Below, piece by piece: positions 10,195-21,439 of a stretch of DNA of 64,000 nucleotides (position 1 is the stretch's first letter; the number at the start of each line of letters is the position of its first letter). The DNA comes from Ischnura elegans. Taxonomy: Eukaryota > Arthropoda > Insecta > Odonata > Coenagrionidae. The notes below the pieces were generated by a model that was not told the DNA's origin, did no database searches, and worked only from the letters and a program-made list of their open reading frames with translations. The DNA is taken from assembly GCF_921293095.1 (NCBI RefSeq), contig NC_060258.1:6400607-6464606 (forward strand), in the 5' to 3' direction. Both the position numbers and the translations under genes were made by a program.

Positions 10195-10640
10195 TGTGAA
10201 ATTAATAGACTGCATGGTAAAGAGTATATTGTTATATATTAATGTTTACAGCCAAATTTATTTCAAACGCGATACAATTCGCATGTTACACTTCCATCAC
10301 TCCATCTCCGAGAGGGAGAGAAAACAAAACCCAAAAAAACCCAACAGAAAACAAGCAATGCCAACCTTTGCGATATGACAACATCCTCCCTCTAAGATTA
10401 TAATACCCAGAAAAAGAAAACATAAATAACTTCCTGCTTAAAATTCAAAACTTTGTTTTGGCTTCCTTACCCAATTACTTCTTCTGGGTTGTATACAAAC
10501 ATCTTTGTCACTAGGGGGTACAGACATCTCCTTATTGTCCACCTCAATGTTCTTATCAATATTTACATCAGTCACTGGTCTTTCAATCGGGAGAGTTTCA
10601 TTTTCCCTTACAGCAACAGGGGCTGCCATTTCCACCATTC
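10195..10640 (-). mobile_element. 3' end of an LTR retrotransposon: pol tail, polypurine tract and LTR
   Basis: The minus-strand frame from about 10640 to 10438 ends with DVCIQPRRSNWVRKPKQSF, the basic tail commonly found at the C-terminus of Gypsy- or Copia-type integrases. It is followed after about 50 bp by a purine tract AGGGAGGA (10391-10384) and then TGTTGTCATATCGC. That is the expected arrangement for a 3' LTR beginning with TG at 10383. An LTR of about 190 bp would end CA at 10195 and contains an AATAAA. The body and 5' LTR are absent. Family assignment is tentative. Confidence 0.5.
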
Positions 10641-10920
10641 TGTCTGGCTCAAAATAGGGTTTTAAGATGATGATAATAATAATAATAATAATGTATCTAT
10701 TTGCCCTAAGGACAAGTACTTTTGAAATATACAAGATGTAAGACACGTCAAAATCATAAGTGTGTACATCCCACTCAGCACAAAGTGAATAATATGCACA
10801 TATTATTCAAATTTTATGCGAATATTATGCCACCACAATGTTATAAATCGTGCATAAAATGTGCATATAAATGGTATAATGTCCTTATAAATTGCGATAT
10901 ATGCGCATAATATGCGGTAT
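10641..10920. other. ATT microsatellite and left arm of an AT-rich inverted repeat
   Basis: An ATA/ATT run at about 10667-10691 resembles a LINE 3' tail. From CCACTCAGCACAAAG (10771-10785) to 10920 the sequence is built of ATGCAC/ATTATGC/ATATATGC strings. Its reverse complement matches the repeats at 21440-21890 (shared block AGGACATTATACCATTTATA). Before R1L-b inserted, the two formed an inverted repeat with a spacer of roughly 80 bp. Confidence 0.5.
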
Positions 10921-10933
10921 ATATGCACTGATG
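10921..10933 (+). repeat. Target-site duplication of R1L-b, 3' side
   Basis: ATATGCACTGATG occurs here and again at 21397-21409, exactly bordering the two ends of R1L-b. The right copy directly follows the TTCGGC terminus shared with R1L-a. A 13-bp perfect duplication is in the normal range for target-primed reverse transcription. Confidence 0.85.
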
Positions 10934-11312
10934 ACTGGTGATTCTTTTATCTTTTCTCTCCATTTCGCCTTTTCAGGCACTATGAAGTGGTAGCATTGGT
11001 CTTTGTCCTGATTGCCAGGACTGTTGGTTAGCAGTACCAATGTGGCGGCTGGTTTTCTGCATCTCCCTTTGAGGAGATTGGCCTGCAATGGCGATCCCAA
11101 GGATTTAGTTTCGCCATTCCAAGAGCAGCAATGTCATTTATGTCAGATGTTAAAGTTGACTCGTAGAACTGCTTCGCTGCTTCCTGGAATTTTTCTTCAA
11201 GCGGCTTCTCGTTGGTGGCCAGATATAGTAGGTCACTGCCGGCGAACTTGGGGATTCTGGTGATGCTCCGCAGTATTTTCCGGATCGTCTTGTCTAGTTT
11301 TCTGATCGGGCC

Positions 11313-13096
11313 TTAACCCCTTAACGCCGTCATGCGTACCCAGTACGCGCCCTTTAAATTTCGTATGCCGCCGTCATGCGTACCCAGTACGCTTCCTGAC
11401 CTACTGTTTATAATATTTTTTCTCCGCCAGACATTGTATGTTAAATTAAAACTAATTACTCTATCTTTTGAAGAAATGTTTTTCCTTTTCAATAAAATAT
11501 TCATAGCGGTTTTATGCCTTCAAGATTTTTAAAAAATGCTTCAATAAAATTCCGTTTTAAACCAGTGCCTTGACGACTTCGGTCCAAATACTCAACGCCT
11601 TCCTTCAACTGTTCTATCATGAAAACTTCCGCCTATTCTGCTTGAGAGACGTCTAGAAGGGTCAGCTAATTTAGCTTGAGATACGGTATCTTCTAAGCTC
11701 AATGCCATCTCTCCGTCTTCTCCTTGTTTGTCGTCACCTCGAGCCCCAAGTGTGTTTGGTCCGCCTCGTTAGTCCTAAGCGTCCTAAGCGAAGGGGCCAT
11801 GTGCTTCGCTCTGCATTTATTTTTTTATTTTTTTTTCTGGACAGTAATCAACGAAGATAAGATTCCATCTAAACAGTCAGCGTATACCAGGGCCCCTTCG
11901 AGATATTTTCTCGCCTCTTGAGGGAGCTTCTAAACCACGAGCTTCAGTCCACCCAGTCCACCAGAGTCATTCATGATGTGTGGTGTTCGTTCAGGCAGTG
12001 TGCTGAAATTCTCATCGGGTGTACTTCCTGTGTTTTTTTATAATTGGGGATCCTACGAAATGGGAATAGTATTGAAAGGCAAAAAAGGGACTCGGAAGTC
12101 TGTTTGTGTGTTAGGCTATAATAAAATCATTGGTGGGGTGAATTTCAAGGGCCTGTTATTGCATTCGTACGTAATGGAAAGAAAACGCCATTACAAGTGA
12201 TGTATGAAGTTATTTAGGAGACTATTGAATGAGGCAGTCCTAAATTCATATGTTGTTCACAGGAAAAACACGTCTAAAAATTTGACTTATCATTTCGCGT
12301 GCCATTGGGCGAGGTAATATTTTTGAAATATCCAACGTCATACGAACTGTTTGGACTTGGCCGTCACTCATTACACAATTTAGTACCAAGAATCACAAAA
12401 ATAGATTTCCTTAAGACTATTCCTGCAGCTGGGAAGAAATCAAAGTCTCAAAGGAGGTGTGCAGTTTGTGCGTAACATTGGAAATGAAGAGTTGCGTGTA
12501 CTGTTGTGAAAAATGTGCAGTGGGATTGTTTGGATTGCTTCAAATCATGTCAGAGCAGATTTTCTAAGGTAAATCATTTGAATATTTGCATATTGACGTT
12601 TGAAACATTAGCATGTGATTACCTATATGAAATGATACGGTAATAATGGAGCAAAGTCAGAGAAGTGGGCGGAGTGGTAAATTTTCAAGTAGGCGAAACG
12701 GGTAATCCTATCGAAATTATCCAATCTGTTATGAAATTTTCAACCCCAAATAACTAAATAACATCATGTAATTGTATTTTTTAAATGCATGGAATGTTAG
12801 AGATCTCGTAGGTTATTCGAAACCAAATAAAAATCTTTCAAAATTGAAAATTTCTTCATGAGTTCATAAAAAGAGATACATAAAACAATAAATATTTTTT
12901 CAAATCGCTCGAAAAATTAATATAAAGTAGCGCATTATATTACGCAAGTATGCAAAAATTTTCAACGATACTGATCGTATATAATGAAAGATATAAATTA
13001 TTGAATTATAGTGTACCAAAAAGGCGAAGATTTTTAAATCTCATCCGGCCGCTGAGATGGGATTTAATTAAATGCCTGCCGCGCTTGAGGGGTTAA
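11313..13096 (+). mobile_element. piggyBac-superfamily transposon, defective copy
   Basis: The element (11317-13092) is flanked by TTAA duplications at 11313-11316 and 13093-13096. It begins CCCCTTAACGCCG and ends CGCGCTTGAGGGG, so the inverted termini share CCCCT-AA--GC. A 23-bp subterminal repeat GCCGTCATGCGTACCCAGTA+CGC occurs twice near the left end (from 11326 and from 11370). The interior carries a decayed transposase on the plus strand. It sits inside the RT of R1L-b, so it is younger than that element. Confidence 0.88.
11845..12567 (+). pseudogene. piggyBac transposase remnant (DDE_Tnp_1_7 type, C-terminal half)
   Basis: Recognisable blocks are FYNWGSYEMGIVLKGKKGTR and VCVLGYNKIIGGVNFKGLLL (12061-12165). 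The second corresponds to the conserved YN..MGGVD..D..L segment containing a catalytic Asp of piggyBac transposases, here changed to Asn in GGVN. MKLFRRLLNEAVLNSYVV follows at about 12204-12260 after a frame change. HSLHNLVPRI and KSKSQRRCAVC at about 12375-12475 precede a Cys-rich tail SCVYCCEKCAVGL ending at TAA 12565-12567, which fits the C-terminal zinc-binding domain. The N-terminal half is absent or unrecognisable, and at least three frameshifts are present. Confidence 0.85.
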
Positions 13097-15128
13097 AATG
13101 CCAGCCCGGACCAGATAGGAGATACGTATGTGATGGCAGGTATTATAACAGCTGTGAAGATGTGCAGTCGCAGATGTTGGGGTATTTCTTTCGAGGTCAT
13201 GATGGGACGATGTAGTAAGCTTGTCCTGCTGAGCTTCTTTTGGAGTTCACGCAGATGGGGGCGAAATCGTAGCGGCCGATCCAGGTGAACTCCGAGGTAG
13301 GTGGCGTTATCGCTCCATGGTATATTTATACCTCGCAGAGTGAGTGGAGCAGCAGGAAGTAGGAACCAGCTATTCCTTTTTTGGAACATGACCGTTTTCG
13401 TTTTGGCCGGGTTGAGGTCTATTTTCCATTTGGAGTACCAATCCGCCACTTTGTTTAAGGTTGTTTGAAGGTATTTTGCAGCGTAGCGTGGTCTAGTGGA
13501 TTTGCAGATTATGGCTGCGTCATCCGCGAAGAGGCAGGTGATTGTGTTCCAGCAGAACGTTGTTGGAAAGTCTGCGGTATAAATGGAGAACAGCAGTGGT
13601 CCTAAGACTGATCCTTGAGAGACTCCGGCAGGATTAGGTCGAACGGTTGATTTGCTCCATCCCAATGGACTCTGAACTGTCGGTTATTGAGGGGGTTGGA
13701 TATGGTTTCAATGATCCGGAGCGGGTAGCGGTAGGTTTTTAATTTCCAAATAAGTCCTTCATGCCATGCCTTGTCAAACGCTTAGCTGAAGTCTAAAAAG
13801 GCAGCAGCACTGCAGCTTTTAGCGTTGAAGGCGCTGTTGATAAAGTTTGTGACACGAAGTAGGGCATTCTGTGTTGAGTGCTTTTTGCTGAATCCGTATT
13901 GGAAGACTGGGAGGATCTTCTCTGATTCGGTGTTCTTCAGTAGGTGGCATTGTATTACTCTTTCAAACATTTTTCCAAGACCGTCTAGGAGCGAGATCGG
14001 TCTGTAGCTGGATATTACGGACGGAGGTTTGCCTGGTTTTCGCAAACCTATTACCGTTGCTTTCTTCCACGCTTTAGGAAAGTAGTTGAGTCGGAGGCTT
14101 GCGGTAACAATGAAGGCCAAAAGAACTCCGGCTGCTCTCGGAAGTTGTTTCAGAACCTCATTTTTAATCCCGTCAGGACCTGGAGCTTTCCTCATTTTAA
14201 GTCTACTGAGTTCCTCAGCGATGTTTGGCAGTGTGATTTCTGGAGGATTTGCGGCAGATGGTGGCATTGGCGGCTCTTCTTCTTCTAGTTGAGTAATGTT
14301 AGCAGCCAAAGCTGTAGGGCTGTTTGGCGTAAAGCAGTCTTGCAAAAATTCAACAAAGCAAGAGGCTTTTTCAATGCTGCTGCAGGCTAGTCCGGAATCA
14401 GTTCGTATCGGTCAATTTTTGTGAAGGGCTTCCTGAGAGATCTGGCTATTCGCCATAGGTTGCCGTCGTCAGTGGATAGCGAGGACAGTTTCTTCTCCTA
14501 GGTCGTCCGTCGGAAGTCCAAAACAGTGTCATGTACCTTTCGTTTTAGTACTTGGAAGGCTCTTTTGTCGCGTGGATCATGTGTTTGTTTGAAGCGTTTA
14601 CGCGCCTTGTTTTTTCTTTGAATCAGTTCTTTGATACCAGCCGGTAGGTCCAGGTAGTCGGGAGGACTGCGCTTTGCGAGAGGTATTGCCGTTTCTGCCG
14701 CTTTCTGGATGTTATTTGTGAGCGCTGCGACGAGGTTGTCTATGTCTGCGCACGTGTCCGCTGAGTGCGAAGCTGGCAGAGATGATGTAAGAGTAGTTCG
14801 AAACAAGGGCCAATCGCATTTGGCGAACTTTCTGTGCTCTGGGAGTGGGAGATAAAGTGGTTTGATCCCCAAGTAACAGATCACTGGGTAGTGATCACAT
14901 TCCAGTGCTTGCACGGTGCGGCAGGAGACGGATAAATTGATATTTGCAAAAGGGAAGATGTCCAGCACGTCATAGGAGCCGTTGGACGTGTAATGCGTCG
15001 GATAATCTGGACCCAAGGCACGGATATTGTAGTCATCCAGCCATTTCCTCAGCTTGTTTCCTCTCGGGTTCGGGACGTTCGACTGCCAGGAATGATGCTT
15101 GGCGTTTAGATCGCCACCGAGTACTGTT
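13093..15128 (-). pseudogene. R1L-b ORF2: endonuclease C-part and reverse transcriptase
   Basis: The EN part (15128-14498) has VLGGDLNAKHHSW, DVLDIFPF and a linker ending with a basic segment. RT N-part (14345-13782): KMRKAPGPDGIKNEVL, YRPISLLDGLGKMFERV and YGFSKKHSTQNALLRV. RT C-part (13665-13093): GVSQGSVLGPLLFSIYTADF, LFADDAAIIC (FADD catalytic box) and YLGVHLDRPLRFRPHL. Frames differ between the three parts, so there are at least two frameshifts. The frame continues beyond the piggyBac insertion at 11312-10990 (RKLDKTIRKILRSITRIP onward) to the element's 3' end. It would copy the element RNA into DNA at the nicked target, but it is inactive here. Confidence 0.88.
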
Positions 15129-15265
15129 GATGATCCTCTGAAACGATGTGTGTGCTGGCCAGGCAGTCCTCATTGCCTGGTCCTACTGGGCTGTCCAACG
15201 TCATAGTTTCTCAGCCGATGTGTCTTCGGAGAGTTTCTCCCGTCGATGAAATTAGTGAGGGTCCT

Positions 15266-18007
15266 TCACCTCTGTCTCTTCTTCTGCGGTAGGTCTTCCT
15301 CCTCTCCAGTAGAAGAGCACGGTCTCTTGTGCCGATCGTATGTGGTTGGTTTGGTGTCCGCTATCGTCGTGATGGCTTCGATGCTGGAGCTCTTCGCCTT
15401 CTGGAAGAAGGTCTTGGAGGTCTGCTTGAGGTAGTCCTCAATCGGCTCCATGTCCGTCAGGCCGTAGAGCAGTACTCGGTGGTAATTCCATCCAAGAGCG
15501 AGGATGGTCCTGAGCGTAGTGTTCTCTGCCACTCTGATGGGTTGGCTCCGTGTTGTGGGTATGCGGCCGCTCCACGCAGGGGCAGCATACGACAGTATTG
15601 GCCGGATGGCCATTTTATAAATCCTCAACTTCTGCTCCAAGGAGAGGAATCTCGACCGCAGCAACGGCGAAAGCAGGAATCTCCGCGTCCGTGCTTTTCG
15701 CGAGATGTTCAGGGCGTGTTGGCGGAAGGAGAGGCCTCGGTCCAGCGTCACTCCAAGATACAGCGCCTCCGTCTTCCAAGGTGCTTCCTCCGTGTCGACT
15801 AGAATCTCCCCCGGAATCGGCGTCTTAGGCGTGGCGGAGAAGAAGACGGCGTTTGTCTTCTTGGCGTTGATGGATATACGCCATGTTGCGTACCACGGTA
15901 GGAGTTGGTCCACAGTCCGTTGGAGATAGGAGGCCGCCATATGGGATTTCCAGGAACGCGCCACCACTGCTGCGTCATCTGCGAACAGTGTCACGATCAC
16001 GTTCCATCGGAAGTCTCGCGGAATATCTGCCGTAAAGATGTTGAACAGCAATGGTCCGAGTACCGATCCTTGGGGGACCCCTGCTCGGATGGTCTTCTTC
16101 ATGGAGGTGGCTCTACCCCAGATGACGGAGAACGTCCTCTTCCTCAGGTACGCAGCGATCAGTCTCCGCTGCCAGAAGGGAAATCCAAAGCGCTTCAGCT
16201 TCAATAGGAGGCTGTCGTGCCAAACTCGGTCAAATGCTTTCTGGACGTCGAAAAAGGCAGCCGCCGCGCAGCATCTCCTATTGAAGCCTGAAGTTATGAA
16301 GTCCACCATCCGTACCAGCTGGTGAGTGGTGGAGTGGTGATCCCGGAATCCGTACTGCTCCGGTGGAAGGATGTCACGGCTCTCTGTATGCTTGAGGATG
16401 AAGGGCAGCAACGTCCTCTCCATGAGTTTCCCCAGGGTCGTAAGCAGGGAGATCGGCCTGTAGTTGGTTATGTCCAGTCGTTTCTTCCCCGGCTTCGGGA
16501 TGAGGAGTACTTTGGCTGACTTCCATCTCTCCGGAAAATATCCCATTCCGAAGCAGGCCAAGAAGAGCAGAAGCAGGATGGAGGCTAGCGATGATGGCTA
16601 CTGGAGAAGTGCTTCGTTCGGGATGCCGTCGCCTCCCGGGGCCTTCCTCTTCTTCAGCTTCCCCAGTGCTGCCCGTAGGTCTTCAGGGCGGAGCGTTGGT
16701 GGTTCCTCGTCCGGGAACTCCACATCAGTATCCCCCAGTTGGGGTTCTGGACCATCTGGCGCCAAGGGGTGGATCTCGGAGGAGGACTGCTCTAAATACT
16801 CCGCCGCAAACGTCGCCTTCTCATCCTCCGTAGTCAGGAGGCCTCCAGGGGATGAAATGGGATAGTCCTCCACCGCTGCTCGCGACTTCAGAGAGGCAGC
16901 CATTCTCCAGAGAGGCAGCCATTCTCCAGAGAGAGCCGTCATCCGCATCAAGCTGGGACACCTTCCGGTCCCACTCCTTCTGCCTGTGGTCCTCGATGAG
17001 AAGCCGGAGTTCAGCGCGTGCCTGCCGGAATCTCTGTCCGTCTTAAGGGGTCTTCGTCTTCTGGAATTTCCGGCGTAGGCGGTTACGCCTCTTGATTCTC
17101 CGTAAGATGAAGTCCGGAAGTGCCAGGTGATTGAAAGGGCGCCATTGGACCGTCGATACAGCAACTTGGATCGCCTTGTTGATGGCTGCTGTAACTGATA
17201 CGGCGACCGCGTCAATTTCCTCTTCGGTGTTGAGTGCCGGTTCTTCCGTAGGGAGAAGATCGGCCAGCTCCTGGCGGTAGAGAGTCCAATCAGCCTTCCC
17301 CCAGTTGCGGACTTCTCTAGGTGGCACGAGGACGGGTTGGCAGCCTAGATAGGCGAGCACCGGATAGTAGACGCTATCCAGGGACGCCGTAGAGGTTAGT
17401 GCCAGGGAGCATTGCAGGTTTTTATGTAGGGCAATGTCGAGCATATCCTCGGCTCCGTTCCAGTTCATCCTGGTGGCTCCGTGAGGTCCTGCAGTTTTCA
17501 CCGCCGTTCCTGAGGTCCAGGAGTAGAGCTGCTCTCCCTTCCGGTTCCAAACCCGAGAATGCCATTCCTCGTGTTTGGCGTTCAGGTCTCCCAGCAAGAT
17601 GACGGGATGCGTTGAGTCGAAGATGTTCTCGAAATCCTCAGCGATGAAGCGTCGTCCCGGTGCCAGGTATGCTGAGACTATTCTGACGGTGCCTAGGCTG
17701 GTCTCGACGTCCACTGCAGTGGCTTCCAGTGTCTGCAATGCGGGGAGTAACCATCGTTTGGAGACGGTATCGGATGATACGGCAACGGCTGTTCCTCCTC
17801 CTGGGCTGTCCCGGTCGTCCCTGTAGAGAGTCCAGCCTGGTACAGTGATGGTTGAGGTTGTATACAAGTGCGTCTCCTGTAGGCAGAGGACCGTTGCCCT
17901 CGAGTCTTGGAGAAGTTGAGGAGTTCCGGCAGCTTCTTTCGAAGGCCACCACCCACGTTCCAGGTGGCGATGACGACAGATCTGCGGCTTCCTGGTCTAC
18001 TCGCCAT
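15266..18007 (-). pseudogene. R1L-c ORF2: endonuclease and reverse transcriptase
   Basis: Start ATG at 18007 gives MASRPGSRRSVVIATWNVGG (EN start block). After a frameshift at about 17870 the EN continues to 17043 with AVAVSSDT, VRIVSAYLAPGRRF, VILLGDLNAKHEEW and MLDIALHKN. Another frame change follows, and the RT spans about 17040-15266. Its blocks are KLKKRKAPGGDGIPNEALLQ then TAG (16598-16600), YRPISLLTTLGKLMERT, YGFRDHHSTTHQLVRMVDF, AAFFDVQKAFDRVWH, GVPQGSVLGPLLFNI, TLFADDAAVVARS (FADD), and LYLGVTLDRGLSFRQH. The protein ends in a Lys/Arg-rich tail. This is the best-preserved RT of the window (432 codons open from 16561), but the stop and frameshifts make it inactive. Confidence 0.9.
16892..16929 (-). 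repeat. 19-nt tandem duplication in R1L-c ORF2
   Basis: AGAGGCAGCCATTCTCCAG occurs twice in tandem (16892-16910 and 16911-16929). In the translation it doubles a segment ending WRMAAS. Because 19 is not a multiple of three it breaks the ORF2 frame, and it is probably one of the inactivating lesions. Confidence 0.85.
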
Positions 18008-19540
18008 TACTGGTTAGGAAGCGGCTCATGGTAGCAGTGAAGGCCTGCAGTTGGGTTTGAAGCAAGGCGGCTGTGGCGGGAAGGGCCTGCAGGATTGCAG
18101 GCAAGGATGATAGGTCGTCGGCGATCTGCTCCTGCCGATTCGTGGCGGCGGCATTCCTCTGCCGCAGTGGTTGACGGATTTCTTCCGCCGTCTCTCGGTG
18201 AACGGGCCTGCTCGGCGGCAAGCCAGGAAAGCCCAGTGCTGGGCGCATGGTGGGACGTTGTCCGGCGAATGGTCCGGCAGGGCAGCCCACTCCCCAGGCG
18301 TTCTTGCGTCCAAGAGTAGGTATCGCTTCCGGCGTAGGCTTCGGAGCAGGTTTCTTCTGGACCAGCTTCCGCTTCTCCTTCAGTTCCCTTGTCCGTTGGT
18401 ATTCTGGGCATGTTCGGAAGACGCCGGGTGATTGCCGCCACAGTTACAGCACTTGGTATTCTTCCTCTCATCGTCAGGGCAGTTTTTGCCCTCGTGGTCC
18501 CCAGAGCATTTGTAGTATCTCGGAGCCGCCGTGCAGTGCACCGATGAATGGCCGAAGCGATTGCATCGGTAGCACATTTGTGGATCCCGGTGGGTGAACT
18601 TGTCCACGCGAACTCCGTTATTGCCGAGCCAGCGGAGCTTCTACATCTCCTTCATGGTCCATTCCGGCGTCTCCCTGATGACCGCCATGAAGAAGGCCCC
18701 TCGCCGCGCCGGGATGACCGGTACCACGTCGATTCCCAGGGCCTCGAGATCCTCCCTGAGTTGGGTTACATCGTAGTCAATGGGCAGCTTCCTGATGGCA
18801 TAGAAGCGCAGCTTGTCCCCGGTGGCGCCCCAGGTTGACATCTGTGCCTGCTGTTCCTCCAACTTTGTTTTAAGCGCCAGGTAATCGTCTGCGTTGCGTA
18901 GTTGCACGCGGCTGCTATCGGTGTTATGAACAACGGTAAATTTTTGGTCTTTTACCGTCGTTCTAATGAGGCGGTTAGGGCAGCATGGTCCGTTACTGCG
19001 TAGATGATCAGCGACGGTGGTCGCTTGGTGGCCCGCTGTGCACTCTGCGTGGGTGCTGCCGCTGGAGTCTCCTCCGAGTCCATGGCATCGTCTGGGATGG
19101 CAGATGCCAGAGGAGTGAATGAGTTCCTGGTCTCAACGGGTGCTGGGTTTCTCTTCTTCGCCATGTCCTGGATGGACAGGAATGGCGTAGACCGTTTTCT
19201 TGGATCCCTGTCAGATACTTGCGTCCACCCTGAGGATTTTTGCTGTTGACGGCCCTTAAGAGGGCCACTTTGACCTTCGGTCGCCGCAGCTGATTGCGGT
19301 GCTTGGTGACCGGTGCCCTGGGATGCGGAGGTCCATCCGGGTGTTGAAGGGCCTTCTCCTGCCAATCCTGAGTCTGACGGCCTTGAAAAGGACTGTTATG
19401 GCTCTCGGCGGCTGTAGCGGCCGCAGCTGCCTGTCCGCTGCCGGACGGCATGGCGCCTTCTCCTCCAAAGAGGATGGAGGTTATCTTCGGCGGGAGTAAT
19501 CCCACGGGGCGTCCCGTTGATGTCGCCAATGCTGGCGTTG
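17997..19540 (-). pseudogene. R1L-c ORF1: gag-like protein with CCHC knuckles
   Basis: The N-part (about 19530-18952, two frames) is Pro/Ser/Ala-rich and ends with RPPSLIIYAVTDHAALTASL, a block shared with R1L-a and -b ORF1. The frame 18907-18641 encodes an RRM-like middle, ended by TAG at 18641-18643. The same frame then gives CYRCNRFGHSSVHC and KCSGDHEGKNC knuckles (18607-18380). In the second knuckle the first Cys is replaced by Tyr (YYKC instead of CYKC). The C-terminal part (18290-17997) ends four codons after the ORF2 ATG. It would package element RNA but is broken by at least three lesions. Confidence 0.8.
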
Positions 19541-19607
19541 GTGGTAGTCCGGTTTCCGTAATCCGTAGTCCTAGAGGCGCAGGGGTCGTAGTCTGGGAGG
19601 ATGATCC

Positions 19608-20970
19608 AAAGAGGTGCCAGAGTCGAAAACGTTGCCGATGTAAGGTAGCCCAAGTGATAAAGCTGTGGTTTCCAAACCCGCCTTATCTGCCACCGCCCGT
19701 AACTCGATGATGGGACGCCCTCAGTTTGTCCAAGTGCCTTTTTTAGACGGGACATTTCCTAGACATCGCAGGATGATCTCCTTCACAATTACAGCATGTG
19801 GCAGGAGTCGTCTTTGGAACTGTGCAGTCAGATCCATGCTGAGGGCCAGCGCATCACCAACAGCGTGAATGCGCCGTGCAATGAACGCTGGAGTGTCCGA
19901 ACCTGTTGCAACGATAGCACATTTGCGGTCTATCGTGCTTGAATGGTGCTAGGCGAAGGTGAACAGGGCCGACCTTTTAAAGCTGCAATAGCTTTTGGTG
20001 ACCACTCTGCAGTAGGACGGACAGTAATTTGATGTAGATCCTTCTTTTGTTTTTCCCTTGTGAGAAGGGTTCTTGCCGATATTACGGGAATTCCGTCTCC
20101 TCCGAAGAGTTCTTGTAGATACTCTAGATCGAATTCCGCATCTAGTCATCGCACTAGAAAGGACATAGTTCTCTCTTCAGGTAGCGCGTATGAAACTGCT
20201 TCAGCCTGTTCCTTGGCCAGCAGTTCTTTGAGAGCAGCATGATCTTCCAGGGTGTCGAGGTGGACTCGCGTGAATTCACGGCGAATATCTTGCCGGAATT
20301 CTCCCTTGACGACGGATATAATTTGTTCTACTGAGATCCCGTAAATTAGGAATGGCGGTGGCCGTTGGCGTCGTGGGAGACGCTTAGAAGCTTCAGGTAC
20401 AGGTAGGATGGCTGCATCCGGTGCCGGCTCTTCGGTATTTGCCGATTCTTCTGCATTTGCAAGGGGAGCATACTTATTGTTTGTGATAACCTGCTTGGCG
20501 GGTTGCACAGTGGGCGGAAAAGCGCGGCCTCTCTTCCTTTTAGTTTTCTTGAGGGTACAAAATGCTCCAGAAGGAATATATGCTTCCGAAACGTCCATGC
20601 GGTCCTGAAGAGGGCCATTCAGGATCTCGTTAGGGCCTTCTAGAGAGTGCTGCATTGTTACAGCTGAAGCAGCAGAAGCGGTAGACGCATTTTTGGCTTC
20701 TTGGGAAGAGGTTGAAGTAGATAAGGACCCCAAGAGGGCCGGTGTCAAGGACCTTAGAAGGGCCCTTGAGCTTTCCTCGCTGTTGACGTAGGCTGGTGAC
20801 TCGGGGGAGTCATATGATGGTGGCGCTGTGTTGCTGTGGCCTTGGCGCAGGTCCTTAGCTGCCATTCGACTGCTGTAAAGCGTCGGATGGCCGTCAAATG
20901 ATGTCTCGGTGTCACAGCCAGTTGACCGAGATGGTGAGCCGGTGGATGCTGTGGCCGCCGTGGATTCCAT
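19608..20970 (-). pseudogene. R1L-b ORF1 and the first part of its EN
   Basis: The likely start is the ATG at 20970 in a GCCGCCATGG context. The frame stays open to 20146 (about 275 codons, Ser/Thr/Ala-rich, then Lys-rich LKKTKRKRGR and a block DIRREFTRVHLDTLEDHAAL). A TAG follows and frames change. Zinc knuckles lie at about 19950-19757 (CYRCNRFGHSSVHC, then a stop, then CCNCEGDHPAMSRKC). Downstream at 19700-19608 is a short EN piece ending HLFGSS that joins the EN at 15128 once R1L-c is removed. The stretch expected between knuckles and mid-EN is deleted. Confidence 0.78.
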
Positions 20971-21396
20971 GGCGGCCAGATGATTCGTTGGGGAGGGCTG
21001 TTTGGGGCCTAACACCCTAACGAGGGGACCCGGCCGTGTCCCCCAGGCGTGCAATGAGTTAGACTCTAGTGCCTGGGGTAGCGGCCGAGACAACCTGGGA
21101 GTGTCTTTGGGCAAAGGCACCACCCGGAGGTGATAACCACAGTGACCGGGTTCGAAAGGTAGGTACGAGCCCAGTCAGCTGAGGACCCCCGGGCGCCCCT
21201 TTAGCGACGGGACTCAGGAGTGATGTCTCTGCTCCCGACGGAAGCGGAGTGCTGTGGCGTGAAGTCCAAAATCGTTGTCCGTGAAGGCAAGGTCAAGCAG
21301 GTGGCGAAGATCCAGGCTAGCAGAGTCGAAAACGGTGGCGTAGTCGCAGGAGAGCGGCGGCAAAGATCAGATTAAGCTGTGGTCTTTTAATTCGGC

Positions 21397-21409
21397 ATAT
21401 GCACTGATG
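21397..21409 (+). repeat. Target-site duplication of R1L-b, 5' side
   Basis: Perfect second copy of ATATGCACTGATG (first copy 10921-10933), immediately next to the 5' terminus of R1L-b. Confidence 0.85.
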
Positions 21410-21439
21410 GAATGGCATTGTTTGCATATATTGTATGTA

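Larger units (their letters stand above)
15137..19599 (-). mobile_element. R1-type LINE copy R1L-c, inserted inside R1L-b
   Basis: An 8-bp duplication GATGATCC (15129-15136 and 19600-19607) brackets a complete two-ORF LINE of about 4.46 kb on the minus strand. ORF1 lies at about 19540-17997 and ORF2 at 18007-15266, overlapping by about 11 nt. The reading frame of R1L-b continues across the excised element, which supports the ends. R1L-c belongs to a different family from R1L-a and -b, with a divergent sequence and leader. It carries stops, frameshifts and a 19-nt internal duplication. Confidence 0.82.
10934..21396 (-). mobile_element. R1-type LINE copy R1L-b, nested host of two later insertions
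   Basis: A minus-strand LINE whose pieces are 21396-19608 (5' leader, ORF1, part of EN), 15128-13097 (EN, RT) and 11312-10934 (RT C-terminus, 3' end). The gaps are R1L-c (15137-19599) and piggyBac (11317-13092). Removing each insertion with one copy of its target duplication rejoins the ORF2 reading frame. At the R1L-c site the frame reads HLFGSSTVLGGDLNAKH across the junction. Ends are defined by the 13-bp duplication. About 1 kb between the zinc knuckles and mid-EN is missing, so the element was internally deleted. Remaining own sequence is about 4.2 kb, and several frameshifts and stops are present. Confidence 0.88.

Noticed and set aside
10934-21396. Telomere-specific TRAS/SART elements in TTAGG repeats
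   Set aside because: The R1-type ORFs would allow it, but no TTAGG/CCTAA arrays flank any of the copies. The R1L-b target is an AT-rich repeat.
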